Assembly: GCA_025403435.1 (NCBI GenBank)
Contig: CM046332.1
Coordinates: forward strand, 2,922,981 to 2,986,980
Origin: Artocarpus heterophyllus
Lineage: Eukaryota > Streptophyta > Magnoliopsida > Rosales > Moraceae
DNA: 64,000 bases
Reading direction: 5' to 3'
Below are positions 11,765-22,726 of this stretch, one piece after another (position 1 is the stretch's first letter; each line of letters starts with the position of its first letter). The translations under genes were made by a program, and so were the position numbers. The notes below the pieces were generated by a model that was not told the origin of the DNA, searched no databases, and saw only the letters and a program-made list of their open reading frames with translations.

Positions 11765-13040
11765 TTAACAAAAGAATCTTTTTAAGAGCTCGGCGTTCCA
11801 AGGATGACCGAGCTCATTTCCCTCCATGTCAGTTAACTTGTATGTGCCCAGCCGAACAATGCCGATGACCCTATACGGTCCATCCCACTTCAGACCAAAA
11901 GACCCCAAACCGGGCTGTTGAACCGTGACCTTCTTTAGTACCAAATCCTTGATTTTAAAGCTCTTCAGTTGGACCCGCTTGTTATAATACCGAGCGACTA
12001 CTTGATTCTAGGCTGCATTACGAATTGCTGCCTGGTTTCTTTTTTCTTCAAGCACGTCAAGCTCGGACATCATGATCTCAGCGTTCTAAACCTCCTCGTA
12101 ATGTTCGATTATAAAGCTAGGCAGCCCCATCTCAGCTGAGATGACAGCCTCTGTCCCGTATATGAGGGAGAACGGGGTCTCCCCGGTAGCCATCTGGGTA
12201 GTTACAGTGGTAAGCCCAAAGCACTTGTGGGAGCTCGTCGATCCATGCCCCCTTAAGGCCCTCGAGCTTTTTCTGCAAGTTGTCCTTGATTGTTTTGTTG
12301 ACTGCCTCCACTTGACCGTTGCTTTGGGGGTAGCTCGGAGAGGAGAAAACTTTCTTGATGCCAAGCTGTTCACATAGGCGGAGGAGACCAAAGGACTCGA
12401 ACTATTTGGCATTGTCAGTCACGATCGTGTGTGGGATTCCAAACTGGCAAATGATGTTCTTCCACACGAAGTCGGTACATTTTGCTTCAGTCATGTTGGT
12501 ACATGGCTCTATTTCAACCCATTTGGTAGGTAATCTATGGCCACGATGTAGTACTTGAATTGTGATCGGGCCGAAGGAAGGGGTTCGATCAGATTGATAG
12601 CTCATTTCGCAAATGGCCATGCCAAGGTCACTAAAGTGAGGAGCTCAGCGTGGTAGTAGGGCATTCTAGAAAATTACTGACATTTGAGGCATTTTCACCC
12701 AAAATTCCTGTAGTCCTGTTCCATGGTCGGCTAGTAGTAGCCCTACCGAAGACACTTTTGGGCCAATGATTGCCCTCCAGAATGATTTCCACACAGACCT
12801 TTGTGGATCTCCTTCATTAGGTATTCGCCTTCTTTAGAGCTTACGCACTTTAAACATGATGTGGTATAGCCTCGCTGATATAGTTTCCCTCCGATCATCG
12901 AATACCGGGCCGAGCTGTTGCATATTCGACGTGCCTCTTCTTGGTCGTCGGGCAATTCGGCTGTGGTCAGGTATCGAATGATCGGGTCCATCCATGTGGC
13001 CTTGAGTACCTCAGCTACATTTGTCACTTCCTTGTGGATG
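11765..13040 (-). pseudogene. pol: Integrase of element B, broken
   Basis: Reading leftwards, the zinc-finger region (13027-12743) contains CLKCVSSKEGEYLMKEIH and GLCGNHSGG. The catalytic core (12620-12402) has KWVEIEPCTNMTE and FGIPHTIVTDNAK, which carries the second catalytic Asp. The core's end (12412-12086) has ATGETPFSLIYGTEAV. The C-terminal domain ends in GPYRVIGIVRLGTYKL and then a stop at 11765-11767. Frame changes between these pieces and several stops show that it is dead. In the family this enzyme inserts the cDNA into the host chromosome. The product lacks an obvious chromodomain, in line with the Tat lineage. Confidence 0.8.
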
Positions 13041-13250
13041 CTTGGATCGGTTAATCTTTCAATAGGGGACCAAAGTCAGGTCACTATCGTTGAGGCTCGA
13101 AGCTAGCTGAGCAAGAGCGTCGGCCTCCGAGTTCTCTGGCCTAGGGATCTGTTTGAATGAATAGGATTTAAATTGCCCAAACAGTTGCTTGACCTTTTGT
13201 AAATATGTAGCCATCGAGTCTGCTCAGGCTTGAAATGCTCTGGTGACTTG

Positions 13251-13946
13251 CTAGATGACAAGCATAGAGTTGCTGTGGATGATTATACGGTCTACCCCAA
13301 GACCCCTGGCGATACGAAGTCTGGCCAGAAGCGCTTCATACTCCGCCTTGTTGTTAGAGGCCTTGAAGTCGAATCGGAGCGCGTAGATCACCTTATATCC
13401 ATCCGGGCTTATTAATATTAGCCCGGCACCTGATCCTTCTATACAGGAAGATCCATTGACATAAAGCCTCCATTCTGGTCCTGAGGTGGTGTGATCTTCG
13501 CTGTAACTGGGGGCATCTGGCACTTCTACAGGTGCCTTCTCGGCCAATGGTATGGCCTGTTCGACATCAGTGAATTCAACAATGAAGTCTGTAAGAGCTT
13601 GGGCTTTGATGGCCGTCCTCGGCACAAAATGCATGTCGTACTGACCGAGTTCTACCAACCATTTGGCCATGCGGCTTGATATCTTCGGGCTCTGAAGAAC
13701 TTGTAGGAGAGGGAACTTGGTCGGGACCTTTATTGTGTGGCCTTGATAGTATGGCCGTAACTTGCGAGCTAAAGTGATTAATACGAAGGCTAACTTCTCG
13801 AGTTGGGGATACCGCTCTTTGGCTCCTTGGAATGCATGGTTGGTATAATAGACTAGCTTTTGAGCTCCATCTTCATCTCGGGCTAGGACCGGGCTTACGA
13901 CCTTCTTGGACATTGTTAGATATGCCGTTAAAACCTCACCGGGCAA
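13251..13946 (-). pseudogene. pol: RNase H region of element B with altered active site
   Basis: The open frame holds the RT connection domain (LARDEDGAQKLVYYTNHAF, where other elements have a degenerate RNase H) and then a second RNase H. The second RNase H reads WRLYVNGSSCIEGSGAG and later NNKAEYEALLARLRIARGLG. The catalytic Asp of the usual YVDGSS is Asn here, and the later Asp of the usual SDSQLV is also Asn (HSNSML). Both are single G-to-A changes on the coding strand. The catalytic Glu (KAEYEAL) is kept. Even if translated, the enzyme should not cut RNA. Confidence 0.8.
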
Positions 13947-15050
13947 AGGTTTGGACAGGAGCGGGGGTGTGACTAAATACTTCTTTAGATTTTGAAAAGC
14001 TTCCTCACACTCCTTGCTCTACTTAAACCTGCCCTTAAGTGCCTTAAGAAATGGATGGCACTTGTCGATAGCCCGGGAGACAAATCTTAAGAGAGCCGCT
14101 ATCATGCCGGTGAGCTTTTGCATGTCCTTTACAGCCTAAGGAGAACGCATATCGATAATTACTTGGGCCTTTGCTGGGTTAACCTCAATACCTCATCGGT
14201 TGACCAAAAATCTGAGAAATTTGCCCGAGCTTACCCCAAACACACACTTCATCGGGTTGAGTTTCATCCTATATTCCCAAAGAATGTTGAAGCTGGCTTG
14301 GAGATCGGCCATGTGGTCCTCTGCTTGGACAGACTTTACTAACATGTCATCCATGTAGACCTCCATTGTTTTGCCGATCAGCAGAGCAAACATCTTGTTG
14401 ACTAGGCATTGGTAGGTAGCCCCGGCATTTTTCAGCCCGAAGGGCATTACCACATAGCAGTATAACCCCTGGTTGGTAACAAAAGCTATCTTTGCTTGAT
14501 CTTATTTGGCCATCCTGATCTGATTATACCTAGAATAAGTGTCCACAAAGGTCAGTAGTTCATGGCCAGCAGTTGCGTCGACGAGCTAGTCTATCCGAGG
14601 AAGTGGAAAGCAATCTTTCAGGCAAGCCTTATTCAGGTCGGTATAATCAATACAGACCTGCCATTCGCCGTTTGCCTTTTTGACGAGGATGACGTTTGCC
14701 AACCACTCTGAATATTTGACCTCTCTGATGAAACTCGCCTTGAGGAGCTTTTGAACCTTTTCGTTTATAGTAGCGTACCTTTTTGGATTAAAAGCTCTCC
14801 TCTTCTATATCACTGGCTTGTGGTCGGGTTGGACATTGAGCCAGTGGCAGATCATGCTTGGGTCAATGCCAGGCAAATCTTTGTGGGACCATGCAAACAC
14901 GTCCCGATACTTGGTAAAAAGCCCCTCTAAGTCTGCCCGGATCTTAGGTCTCAACTGGGATCCGAGTTAGACGGTGCGTTCATGCCGTGTAGGGTCTAAA
15001 GGGAATGGCACCAAGTCTTTGACTGGGGTAGCTCTTACCTCTTCCTCGGG
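13947..15050 (-). pseudogene. pol: Reverse transcriptase of element B, broken
   Basis: The clearest open part (14453-14193) reads MVMPFGLKNAGATYQ, then VYMDDMLVKS, the YxDD catalytic site of reverse transcriptase, then MKLNPMKCVFGVSSGKFL. The N-terminal half, 14460-15000, is recognisable in translation but split by stops, as in the place of QKGY near 14500. The place between protease and RNase H is standard for Ty3/gypsy. It copies the element RNA into DNA in the family; this copy cannot. Confidence 0.8.
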
Positions 15051-15053
15051 TAG

Positions 15054-15592
15054 TTAGGGGTCTAGATCAAAAAGTATCTTTAGCACTAAGTCGGTAGGCA
15101 GATCTGCCTCATCGACCATATAGATGGCTGAGACGCTTAGATGCTGAGCTATCGCGGCTCTTATGGCATTGGCGTAACAAGCTCGGGAGTCCTTCTGGGA
15201 TGAGCGAATTACTCCAACTCCATCCTCCGTTGGAAATTTCATGGCCAGGTGATACACAGAGACCACAGCCTTCAAGGCGTTCAGTGTCAGGCGGCCGATT
15301 ATGATGTTGTTTTGAGAGGGTTTATTGACAACTAGAAAGTCAATGACACAAGTGATCCGATTAGCTCCTTCTTCGAAAGTCACAGGCAAGCTGACTTTCC
15401 TACTGCTTGGACGTATTCTCCTGTAAAGCCATAGAGCGGGGTCTGGACCAGAACCAAGGTGGCATTGCTGATCCTTAGCATATCAAAAGCATGCTGGAAG
15501 AGGATATTGGCTGAGCTGCTATTATCAATCAGCACTCGCCGCACTATGTTGTTGGCGATATGTAGTTTGTACACAAGGGCATCGTTGTGCAT
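15054..15592 (-). pseudogene. Aspartic protease of element B
   Basis: Two overlapping open pieces carry it. The first (15592-15380) reads VRRVLIDNSSSANILF, the counterpart of VDTGSSADIL: the catalytic Asp is kept, but the glycine of the D-T-G triad is Ser. The second (15389-15054) has FLVVNKPSQNNIIIGR, matching the flap and second half, with NALKAVVSVYHLAMKFPT. The frame change near 15385 breaks the polyprotein. Confidence 0.75.
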
Positions 15593-15814
15593 ATGAATCA
15601 GCTTGTCCGCTTCCTTCTTAGTGAATGTAATCAGAGCATCCTATTGGCAGCATATTTTGTTTATGTGCTTGGACATGTTTATGAACTTACCTCGCTCGAT
15701 CAACAGAGCTTCTCTGACATACGCGCGCCGCCCACTCGACATGTCCCCAGCGATAGGCCTTCCAAAGATCATGTGAACGATGTTTGAAGGTTTTGAGGTG
15801 TTCCTAGCGTCAGT

Positions 15815-17417
15815 TCATGAACGGTTCAGCACGTATCGGCTCGACGGATCATTCCTCCCTGAGGTGGATTCCGGGGTTATGACTAGCTCAACAAATTCTC
15901 GTAAATGTCCTTCCTGAACTAGCTTTTCAATTTGGTCCTTCAGTTGAATGCATTCGTGAGTGTTGTGCCCCACATCTTTATGGAACTCACAATACCTCAC
16001 TTGGTCCTGCTTCACTTTGCTGCCCCTAAGCTTGGGTGATAGCACCAGTAGGTTCCTACCACTTACTTGGGTGAATACCTCGTCAATGGTCGCCACCAAC
16101 GACGTGTAGCTCTAGAACTTGCCGGCTAGCATCTTTGGCTTCTTGGGTTTCTTTTCCTTCTTTTGCTTCTTGTTCTGCTTAGCATTGTTTTGCTCTGGCG
16201 CCTTCTTTTGCTATTTGTCCTTCTTGGTCCCGTTGGGGCCTGCCTCCTCCTTGTGGCTTTTCATGTACTCTATAGTATCAATGTACCTCTGGGTGTAGCT
16301 AAGCATCTGTGAAAACGTGCTCGGCTACTTGAAGGCCAACGACCAGGTTAGTTTTTCATCTTAGAGGCCCCTTACAAAAATATGCTTGAGGGTCTCGTCT
16401 TCGATGTGCTTGACCTCCAGAGCTGCTCTGGTAAACCCGTTAATATAGTCTCGGATGTTGCTGTCCCCTTGCTCGATGGCATATAGATATGTGATCTCTT
16501 TTCTCTGCATTTTTGTCATGGAGAAGGCATCGACAAGTTATCGAAAAGAAGAAATAGAGGCTAATTCTAGTCTTCGAAACCATTACCGAGTAGGTCCAGT
16601 TAGGGTCGACTAAAAGGCCTTACACATTGCCACATTGCTGGCATTCTGGAGGAGCATGTGTCCTCGGAATAGTTTGACATGCTCGTCCGCATTTGCAGTC
16701 CCATTATAGGCCTTGATTTGTGGGACTTTGAATTTAGGCGGCATGGGGGTTCGTATTATAATGTCCAGAAACGGCAGATCTAAGGCTCCCAATTCGTCCA
16801 AGCCGAAGCGATTGTTTCAGATTTCGTTGATTTGACGCTGTAGCGTCCGAAACTGGCGACTGTTCGTGTCTTTGGGCAGTTCGACCCTGTAGGGTGCTCC
16901 ACCCTCCACGCGGTCGCTGGCCCCGGGCTGGCGATTTTGGAGCGCTTCTCCCTGGCATCCCAGTCGGTCAAATACTGATGCCTGGGAACCTTAAGGTGAC
17001 AGAACCTGTGCTGCTTGAGGGCCGAGACGGCCTTCTTGGACTAGTCTGTTGTTGGCCAAGGTGCCACGTGTGGAGCCTCTCGAGCGCTTGAAATCGGCTT
17101 CTTCACGGTCGACCGCATCCCGTCCTACCCGACCTCCAACTTGGTCAGCTAAGGCTGGAGGTAGTAGAGCAGGTGCGGCCTGAGGCTGAGCCTGTTGTGC
17201 AAGCTGCTGAGTTAGGATCCAAACTACATTCATAAGCTCTTGGATTGGGTCTTGAGCAATTGGGTCCTCTGCTTGTTCTGCCCTGGCCATGCTTCCTTGT
17301 CCCCCAGACCAGGACCTTGTGGCCCCTAGGCCTACCTGGGTTTGGCTATCGATTTCTTGCATCTTTCGACCCCTCTTGTCAGGCAGCATCGTCTCTAGCA
17401 TTCCCTCGAGTCACCAT
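15815..17417 (-). pseudogene. gag: Gag of element B, broken
   Basis: A start at 17417 reads MVTRGNARDDAA before a stop; the overlapping frame 17401-16991 carries a Gln/Ala/Pro-rich stretch typical of Tat gag. The conserved gag fold begins in 16801-16610 (PPKFKVPQIKAYNGTANADE, then VKLFRGHM). It continues with stops to about 16250. The zinc-binding segment (16099-15815) reads YCEFHKDVGHNTHECIQLK, then LVQEGHLREFV, the C-x2-H-like knuckle usual for this lineage. At least three frame changes are needed to read through. Confidence 0.75.
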
Positions 17418-17469
17418 CTCGGTCCTCGGAGGTAGTGCGGCTGGTGTCTGAGTGAAGGCATAGGCGCCC

Positions 17470-17484
17470 GTCCTTTAGCACCAA
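17470..17484 (-). other. Candidate primer-binding site of element B
   Basis: On the minus strand TGGTGCTAAAGGACG follows the 5' LTR by 2 bp and begins with the TGG expected of a site complementary to a tRNA CCA end. I cannot assign the tRNA. It is not the initiator-Met type used by the other elements here. Confidence 0.4.
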
Positions 17485-17486
17485 AA

Positions 17487-18131
17487 TGTTGATGCTTACT
17501 GTAGTCTGGCGTCGGATCAACACCACGTGCAGCCACACACGGTGCCAGCCCTTCCCAGCTCGCCTCTGCCTGGTCGGGCGCACCTGCAACAAGAGGAGGG
17601 ACGCTTCGAAGGTGAGAATAAAAGGTATCAGTCAACAGACAAGGGCTCTCTGATGCTCAAGGCAGGGGTTGCTCAGCAGAGGACGGGAGCTTGTTAGGTG
17701 GGAAGGAGTCTCTCTCTCTAGAATGCAATAAATGCATCCTATTTATAGGCTACCACTTGGACCGGGTGTCAAGTGGGTTTTGCCCACAACCTGGATGTCA
17801 CATCAAGACTGTGTCAGGTAGTAGGTGACAAGTGTCACATCTCTCCGCCGATGGATTAGCTTCCATCAGACTGATGAGTTATTTGCCGTTTGTTGGCCTG
17901 TGGTGGCGAGTAGCAGCCCACTTTGTGAACGAGAATGACCCGACCCGAGCTGGTGCATAGCCTGAGGTGGCAACCTGCTAGGGGTGCAGCCCAGGGGCCC
18001 TGAGAAGCACCTCGGACGTAGCGCACGTTGTTGTCAGGGTCGGTAGTTTGCTCCCTGGTAGCTCAGTTGAGCTGTTTAGCCGACCACCGGAGTTTGTCTC
18101 CTCGGCGGTGGCGCTGAGCTCACCCTCAACA
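17487..18131 (-). repeat. 5' LTR of element B
   Basis: It is 645 bp long, with the same ends as the left LTR, and keeps the 34-bp block after CTGCAACAAG that the left copy lacks. Confidence 0.9.
17740..17749 (-). promoter_or_regulatory. TATA box in 5' LTR of element B
   Basis: CTATAAATAG on the minus strand, conserved in the other LTR, is the probable core promoter for the genomic transcript. Confidence 0.5.
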
Positions 18132-18300
18132 GGGATGAAGCATGATATAGTTGAGTTTGTCAAGAATTGCATGACTTGTCAACAAGTGAAGGCCGACCAT
18201 TGACATCCACATGGATTACTTCAGCTCTTGCCAATTCTAGATTGGAGGTGGGATAAGATCACCATGGATTTTGTGATGGGGTTACCACCACTCCTGAAGC
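18132..18300 (+). pseudogene. pol: Integrase fragment of gypsy element A, right of element B
   Basis: The translation continues directly from the left part: MKHDIVEFVKNCMTCQQVKA completes the HHCC zinc finger. After a stop, [15 protein letters not shown] begins the catalytic core with its first Asp. Similarity ends near 18297, where Copia relic D begins. The rest of integrase and the 3' LTR of A are missing from the window. Confidence 0.8.
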
Positions 18301-18782
18301 TTAACATACACAAGTAGCTAGGCCTACATGACTTCTGGTATATGGTTTAAGAGAAGAAATACATTGATTCAGGACAATTTATCACTGTTTATATAGGTTG
18401 CTTGTAGGGAGGCAACACTTTTGGATTTAATGTAATTGGTAGTTTTATTCCTCAAGACAAAGTAGTTTTTCCCGATGTTATACATTCCATTGTGCTTCAA
18501 GCATTTTCTGCAGAGAAATAATAACTTCAAGGAATTTTTCACCTAAAAAAATTAGTTTATGTTCTAAATAAGTAAAAAATCGGTGGCTGTCCACCATTTC
18601 ATTTACCGTGCAAATAGTAACACGCAGTAAGCTACTATACAATGAATGGTAAGCTATTATGGAAATAATGATGCAAATAGTAACTGTATTTATCGTAAAT
18701 AGTGTTGCATATTTCCAAAGTTTCATTATAAGCATGTAGTTGATTCAATTTTTACTAACAAAGTATCCACCTGGTTGCAACA
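18301..18782 (+). repeat. Possible 5' LTR of relic D
   Basis: This stretch is AT-rich and has no credible frame. It ends GTTGCAACA, followed by GGTATCTACC, a poor match to the initiator-Met primer-binding type, and then by the gag start at 18825. The left edge is placed where integrase A stops. No repeat partner is in the window. Confidence 0.35.
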
Positions 18783-18824
18783 GGTATCTACCTGTAGCTA
18801 GTAGGCCCCGGCAAAATTATCACC

Positions 18825-19320
18825 ATGTCAAACCTTGTAAAACTTTAATTCATTGCATTTGATTTTACAAGAAAAAATTGTATGCCATGAACTCTTTATA
18901 TAGAGGTGCATCTTAAGTGAAAGTAAATAACACTAACATCATCGCAAGATAAAGTAAAGCAATGATTTTTCTTCGTAGACATCTTGATGATAGTTTAAAA
19001 TGTGAATACCTTGTTGTAAAAGATCTATGTAATGTAGAGGGATTTTAAAGAAAGATTTGATCACCTGTGAATACCTCGTTGCAAATACCTCGTTGTTAAG
19101 TTATACTTCCTACCTTGTGATGAATGGAACACTTTATGTTTCTAAGCAAGACTTCAAGAAAGTCAAGGATTATAACCATACAATGTTCAAAATAGTTTCA
19201 TAACTTAACTTTTGTGGATGCAAGTTACAAAAGAAAAAATGTTGGAAAAGACTTACTACAACACATCTTGAAGCTGAAGTCTTCATTGATGATTTTTATT
19301 ACAAGGATATTAATGACAAC
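18825..19320 (+). pseudogene. gag: Gag of Copia relic D
   Basis: ATG 18825 reads MSNLVKL, stop, FIAFDFTRKN, the N-terminus of a common plant Copia gag. Further on are KAMIFLRRHLDDSLKCEYLV (near 18955-19015) and DFKKVKDYNHTMFKIVS (near 19150-19200), then EKMLEKTYYNT. These are the conserved blocks of the UBN2-type gag. Many stops and indels interrupt them. The frame is cut at 19320 by the hAT element. Confidence 0.7.
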
Positions 19321-19824
19321 TAGGGCCAGCAATTTCGGACACGGCACGATGACACGATATGAAAACGAACGAGATAAATAGGTTTGGACTGCACGTTTAT
19401 TTATTGGGCCATAAATGGGTTGGCACGAATAACATGAAAATAAATAGGCTGAAGGACTCACCTGTTTATAACACGTTTAAACTTAAAAATAAAAATATTT
19501 GAAATATTTGTAGTAGGTTAGAATTAACTAGATATTGTGTTTTTGTTAATTTTTTTTATTGGTTTTTTTTTTTTTTTTAATTTTTTAATTAATTGGGTCA
19601 TAAACGTGCCATATATGTGTTGTTATCGTGTCAACTGGTCACGGCCTGCTTAGTAATCGTGCTAATCATGTCATGCCATGTTATACGTGCCATAGGCGGG
19701 TCGTGTTCGTCTTTACATTTTTGGCATGTTTATTAATTGTACCGTGTTTATGTTTGACCTAACCATGTCATGCTGTAAACGTGTTGACACAAACACGATA
19801 CGTGACACGATTTTGCCACCCCTA
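19321..19824. mobile_element. Non-autonomous hAT-type element inserted in relic D
   Basis: The ends are imperfect inverted repeats: TAGGGCCAGCAATTTCGG at the left and, reversed, TAGGGGTGGCAAAATCGTG at the right. The interior is rich in CACGACACG-like subterminal motifs, a known pattern of short plant hAT elements. There is no coding capacity. The 8 bp on each side (ATGACAAC, GTTACAAT) agree at only 5 of 8 positions, so the duplication has decayed. It is about 504 bp. Confidence 0.65.
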
Positions 19825-20832
19825 GTTACAATTAAATCAATTAATATAAAACTATATTTTGTTTGTTAATGATTTTACTTTCAAGGGTATAGATGTCAAA
19901 TAGATATATGGATGTATTACTACCATGTTTTGTCATGCATTGTCTAAACTAACATGTTTCCTATATAATAATATACTTGAAATTCTATTCCTATTAAATT
20001 ATTTATCTTTCTGTGAAGCTTGAAATATCTTATATGAATGAAGGAGCAAAATTCAAAGTTAATGCTGATAATATTTATATATAGGATAACAATACAACAT
20101 CGAAACTTAAAACCAACAAAATTTTTTATCGAAGGAATTAGATGATAGAGTTTGTTGAAGGAACTGGTGAAGCTAGCTTTATATTGCCAAATGGAACAAA
20201 ATTTTTTTATAAATTTGTTTTCGCTAAAATCCAAAAAGAGTTTGTTGTGTTTTAGTGACATATATTTTTATGGATATGATTCTTAGTTTGAAAATAAAGA
20301 AAATATGAAGAATATATATATTACTATTGATGTCAAGAAAGGAGTATATATTAGAAAAGCTTCTAGAGCTTTCCTTGGGTTTGTATTACACATATAAATG
20401 TGATTAAATCATACATGGTAGTTAAAAAAGATCCTCAGATTTTAACCTTAAAATAACTGTTTGGGCCATCTTGGTTTGATAAAAATACAAAGAATTATTA
20501 AAAATTCACAAGGATATCGATAGAAGGTCAGGAGATCCTTCAAGCAAGTAAAATTCTATGTGAAGCTTGTTCTATTAGTAAGCTATTTCCGAGGCCATCA
20601 CCAGCTAAAATTAATATTGAATCACAAATATTTCTTGAATGTGTTAAAAGTGATATACGTGGGCCTATTCCTTGCTGTGTAAACTATTTTGATACTTTAT
20701 GTTATTGGTAGATGCCTCTAGTAGTTAGCCACATGTTTGTCTCTTATTAACTCATAATGTGATATTTGCGAGATTTCTTGCTCAATAATTAGATTACGAA
20801 CACAACTTTTGATTACACAATTAAGAAAGTTA
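19825..20832 (+). pseudogene. pol: Gag-pre-integrase and integrase of Copia relic D
   Basis: After the hAT element the coding resumes. Near 20150-20230 it reads EGTGEASFILPNGTK, a block before the integrase of Copia. IYITIDVKKGVYI (about 20316) follows. Near 20480-20600 is IHKDIDRRSGDPSSK, then SISKLFPRPSPAK, the gag-pre-integrase end. The integrase core follows with VKSDIRGPI (first catalytic Asp) near 20647 and DYTIKKVTL near 20812. Stops and frame changes are frequent. The match is in the order of motifs rather than one long frame. Confidence 0.65.
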
Positions 20833-20989
20833 CACTATTAAGAACTGAATCTTCCACAATAATTCAAATCTATTGTGAAATCATCTATCGTAGTACCATC
20901 GGTACTTTCTACAACAACTTTTTTTACTATCATAGAAGGCCCCTTAAGGCAGGAACAAGGAAGGTGTGGTGATAACCTACCATCAAGGT

Positions 20990-21130
20990 TTCCTATAGAA
21001 ATCGTTATGGAATTGAAGAATAAACAATGGTTCCTCCAAAAAACTGTCATGTAATGTTGGTCATTTTTCACCTTACAAGACGATTTTTCAAAAAAATTGT
21101 CGCGTAAGGTGTTGTTTCAAAAAAAAACCC
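20990..21130. repeat. Subterminal-repeat-like region of CACTA relic
   Basis: The motifs GTCATGTAATGTTGG, CTTACAAGACGATTTTTC and TTGTCGCGTAAGGTGTTG repeat a core of TGTCGYGTAAKGTTG in both orientations, as CACTA subterminal regions do. Confidence 0.5.
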
Positions 21131-21624
21131 ATAGTTTTTAGTTTCTCATAGGATGGTAAGTCACATATGTTATCTATTAATACACGACTCTAATTGCAAA
21201 ATAAGATATTTAATTGAACTATAAATTATTTACAAAATCATTTATATTGAAGTATAAAATGTTTACAAAATTTTTTATCTCCTCTAGTTATATCTAAGAC
21301 ACCTACTTACAAATTGTACTCACTCATCTCTAACCTTATTTATACCTCCATCTATATAAAAATCTTTTTTCGATAGCCCTTGTAAGCCATTATTAATTAT
21401 GTCTCATATGTAATGTAAAATAAAAAGACAGTATTTTATGTTTCCTCCTTGTCTAGGACACTTACAGTGGCAATATAGCATTCTATTCACTCGCCTTGTT
21501 ACACTACTTCTCACTCAAAGTTTCCAATCATTACGGGCCCTAATAATTTGTCATATTAAATGAATTAAACACAATACTATTAAAACTTATCAAATCATAT
21601 TTTATAACAAAAATTAATACTTAC
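21131..21624. other. Non-coding part of CACTA relic
   Basis: AT-rich sequence lies between the subterminal region and the Ulp1-like exon. A donor GTAAGT on the minus strand (21624-21619) suggests that it begins as an intron. Nothing else is recognisable. Confidence 0.4.
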
Positions 21625-21872
21625 AATATTGTGAGTGACATGAAATCATCACATGGTGGGTGTTTGAGGGATCAAACAAAAATGTTTGGTCCTTTCATGG
21701 TGAAACAAGTGCTAACATCCAATATTCCCCTACATTGTATAGCATGAAGAATAATTTCCCTCTCAGTGCTTGAGCTAATAGGTTGAGTGATGTGGCACAC
21801 TCTTTAACATCATTATGTAGGTCTTTTGCCACACTTGGGACAAAGGCCAGTGATATGAAACCAAAATTGTGA
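21625..21872 (-). pseudogene. Ulp1-like (C48) peptidase exon of CACTA relic
   Basis: The minus strand reads LAHNFGFISLAFVPSVAK, then FFMLYNVGEYWMLALVSP, stop, KDQTFLFDPSNTHH. This pattern fits the Ulp1-type cysteine protease domain often fused downstream of DUF8039 in plant CACTA proteins. The catalytic His of the usual GxHW is Tyr here. An acceptor TTTTAG precedes it and a donor GTAAGT follows, so it is an exon. One stop lies within. Confidence 0.6.
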
Positions 21873-22223
21873 GCTAAAACTTGGCGTCAATAATATTCCA
21901 CCAAAAACTACAATGAAAACAATGCACGTACTTATTTTAACGCACCTCACAAGTGTAGTTAGATTTTAAAATATAAGAATGAAGGATAAAGTTATTAACT
22001 AATGTATACTATTATACAGTACACACTAATTTTTTCAAAGTTGATGAAGCAGTAAATGTATTCGTTCTCCACATAGGTAGGCATTTCATTGCCAATGATT
22101 GATGCCAGTATCAGGCACTGAACCACCAACCTATCTCGGAGGATACCATATGCATACAAAGCCAACTACATAAATGGTTTAGAAACTGAAGTGAAGTTAA
22201 ATAAAGGTAGGGGCTAATTCATA
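21873..22223 (-). other. Intron and faint coding traces of CACTA relic
   Basis: Between the Ulp1-like exon and the DUF8039 piece the minus strand has a second possible acceptor (TTCATTGTAG near 21920) and a short readable run, ENEYIYCFINFEKI, near 22040. I cannot place these with certainty. Confidence 0.3.
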
Positions 22224-22312
22224 ATGGGTTGCTTCCCACCTGTTCGATGTTGTTCTATTTCATGTTGTGGCCCTCTTGCTTTTCTGACACCTTTTTTTTT
22301 TTGGGCGTTTGG

Positions 22313-22726
22313 TTACCTTAATATCTTCGAAAATGTGGCTAGGCGCTTGACTCGTCTTCTCGTTGCAATGACTTCAATTAACCTTTTTGGCCATACAACA
22401 AAGCTTTGAGTGGTTTCATCCATAGTTGTTGCTTTAACTATTAGAAAAGGTAATATAACTATTCTAACTCTAGGGGTAATAATGTTAAAGTGTACATTCT
22501 TGTCCTCTAAGAGTCCTCCATAGACTGTATTAGTTGGAAGACTCTCCATCCATGCCTTTCCAAGCGTAATAAGTGCACACCCATCATTAATTGCATCATC
22601 AACAAAGAGTCCGCATTCTTGATATTGTTCAAGTTCTTGATGTTGAGGTGACACTGGAGCTTTTGGAGCTTCTACTTCTTTGTCAAGAGGCTTGTAGCTA
22701 GCCTTAAAGCTGTTTTGTTGTCTCAT
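22313..22726 (-). pseudogene. DUF8039-type domain of CACTA relic
   Basis: The 137-residue open frame reads QHQELEQYQECGLFVDD near residue 30, LPTNTVYGGLLEDKNVHFNI in the middle and TTQSFVVWPKRLIEV near the end. The pattern of CxL, a central beta-rich segment and a closing S-F-V-x-W-P matches the DUF8039 region of plant CACTA transposon proteins. Its biochemical role is not known. It is continuous with the transposase fragment upstream. Confidence 0.65.

Larger units (their letters stand above)
7391..18131 (-). mobile_element. Element B: complete Tat-type Ty3/gypsy retrotransposon with antisense gene
   Basis: The element is bounded by LTRs at 7391-8001 and 17487-18131, both running TGTTGATGC to CTCAACA on the plus strand. 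It is flanked by the perfect 5-bp duplication GGGAT (7386-7390 and 18132-18136). Gag, protease, RT, RNase H and integrase read on the minus strand from right to left. An additional gene reads on the plus strand between integrase and the 3' LTR, which is characteristic of many Tat-lineage elements. It interrupts the integrase zinc finger of element A: removing it restores WKG followed by MKHD. All its polyprotein pieces carry stops or frameshifts. Confidence 0.9.
18301..20832 (+). mobile_element. Element D: decayed Ty1/copia relic, interrupted by a hAT element
   Basis: A gag start, gag-pre-integrase and integrase of one Copia family follow each other on the plus strand. Reverse transcriptase, RNase H and 3' LTR are absent; the sequence changes to CACTA-type DNA near 20833. 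The 5' part (18301 to about 18782) should be its LTR, but there is no second LTR to test this. Confidence 0.7.

Noticed and set aside
12141..14342. Plus-strand frames of 60-78 residues across the integrase and RNase H of element B
   Set aside because: They lie antisense to clear pol domains and have no motifs of their own.
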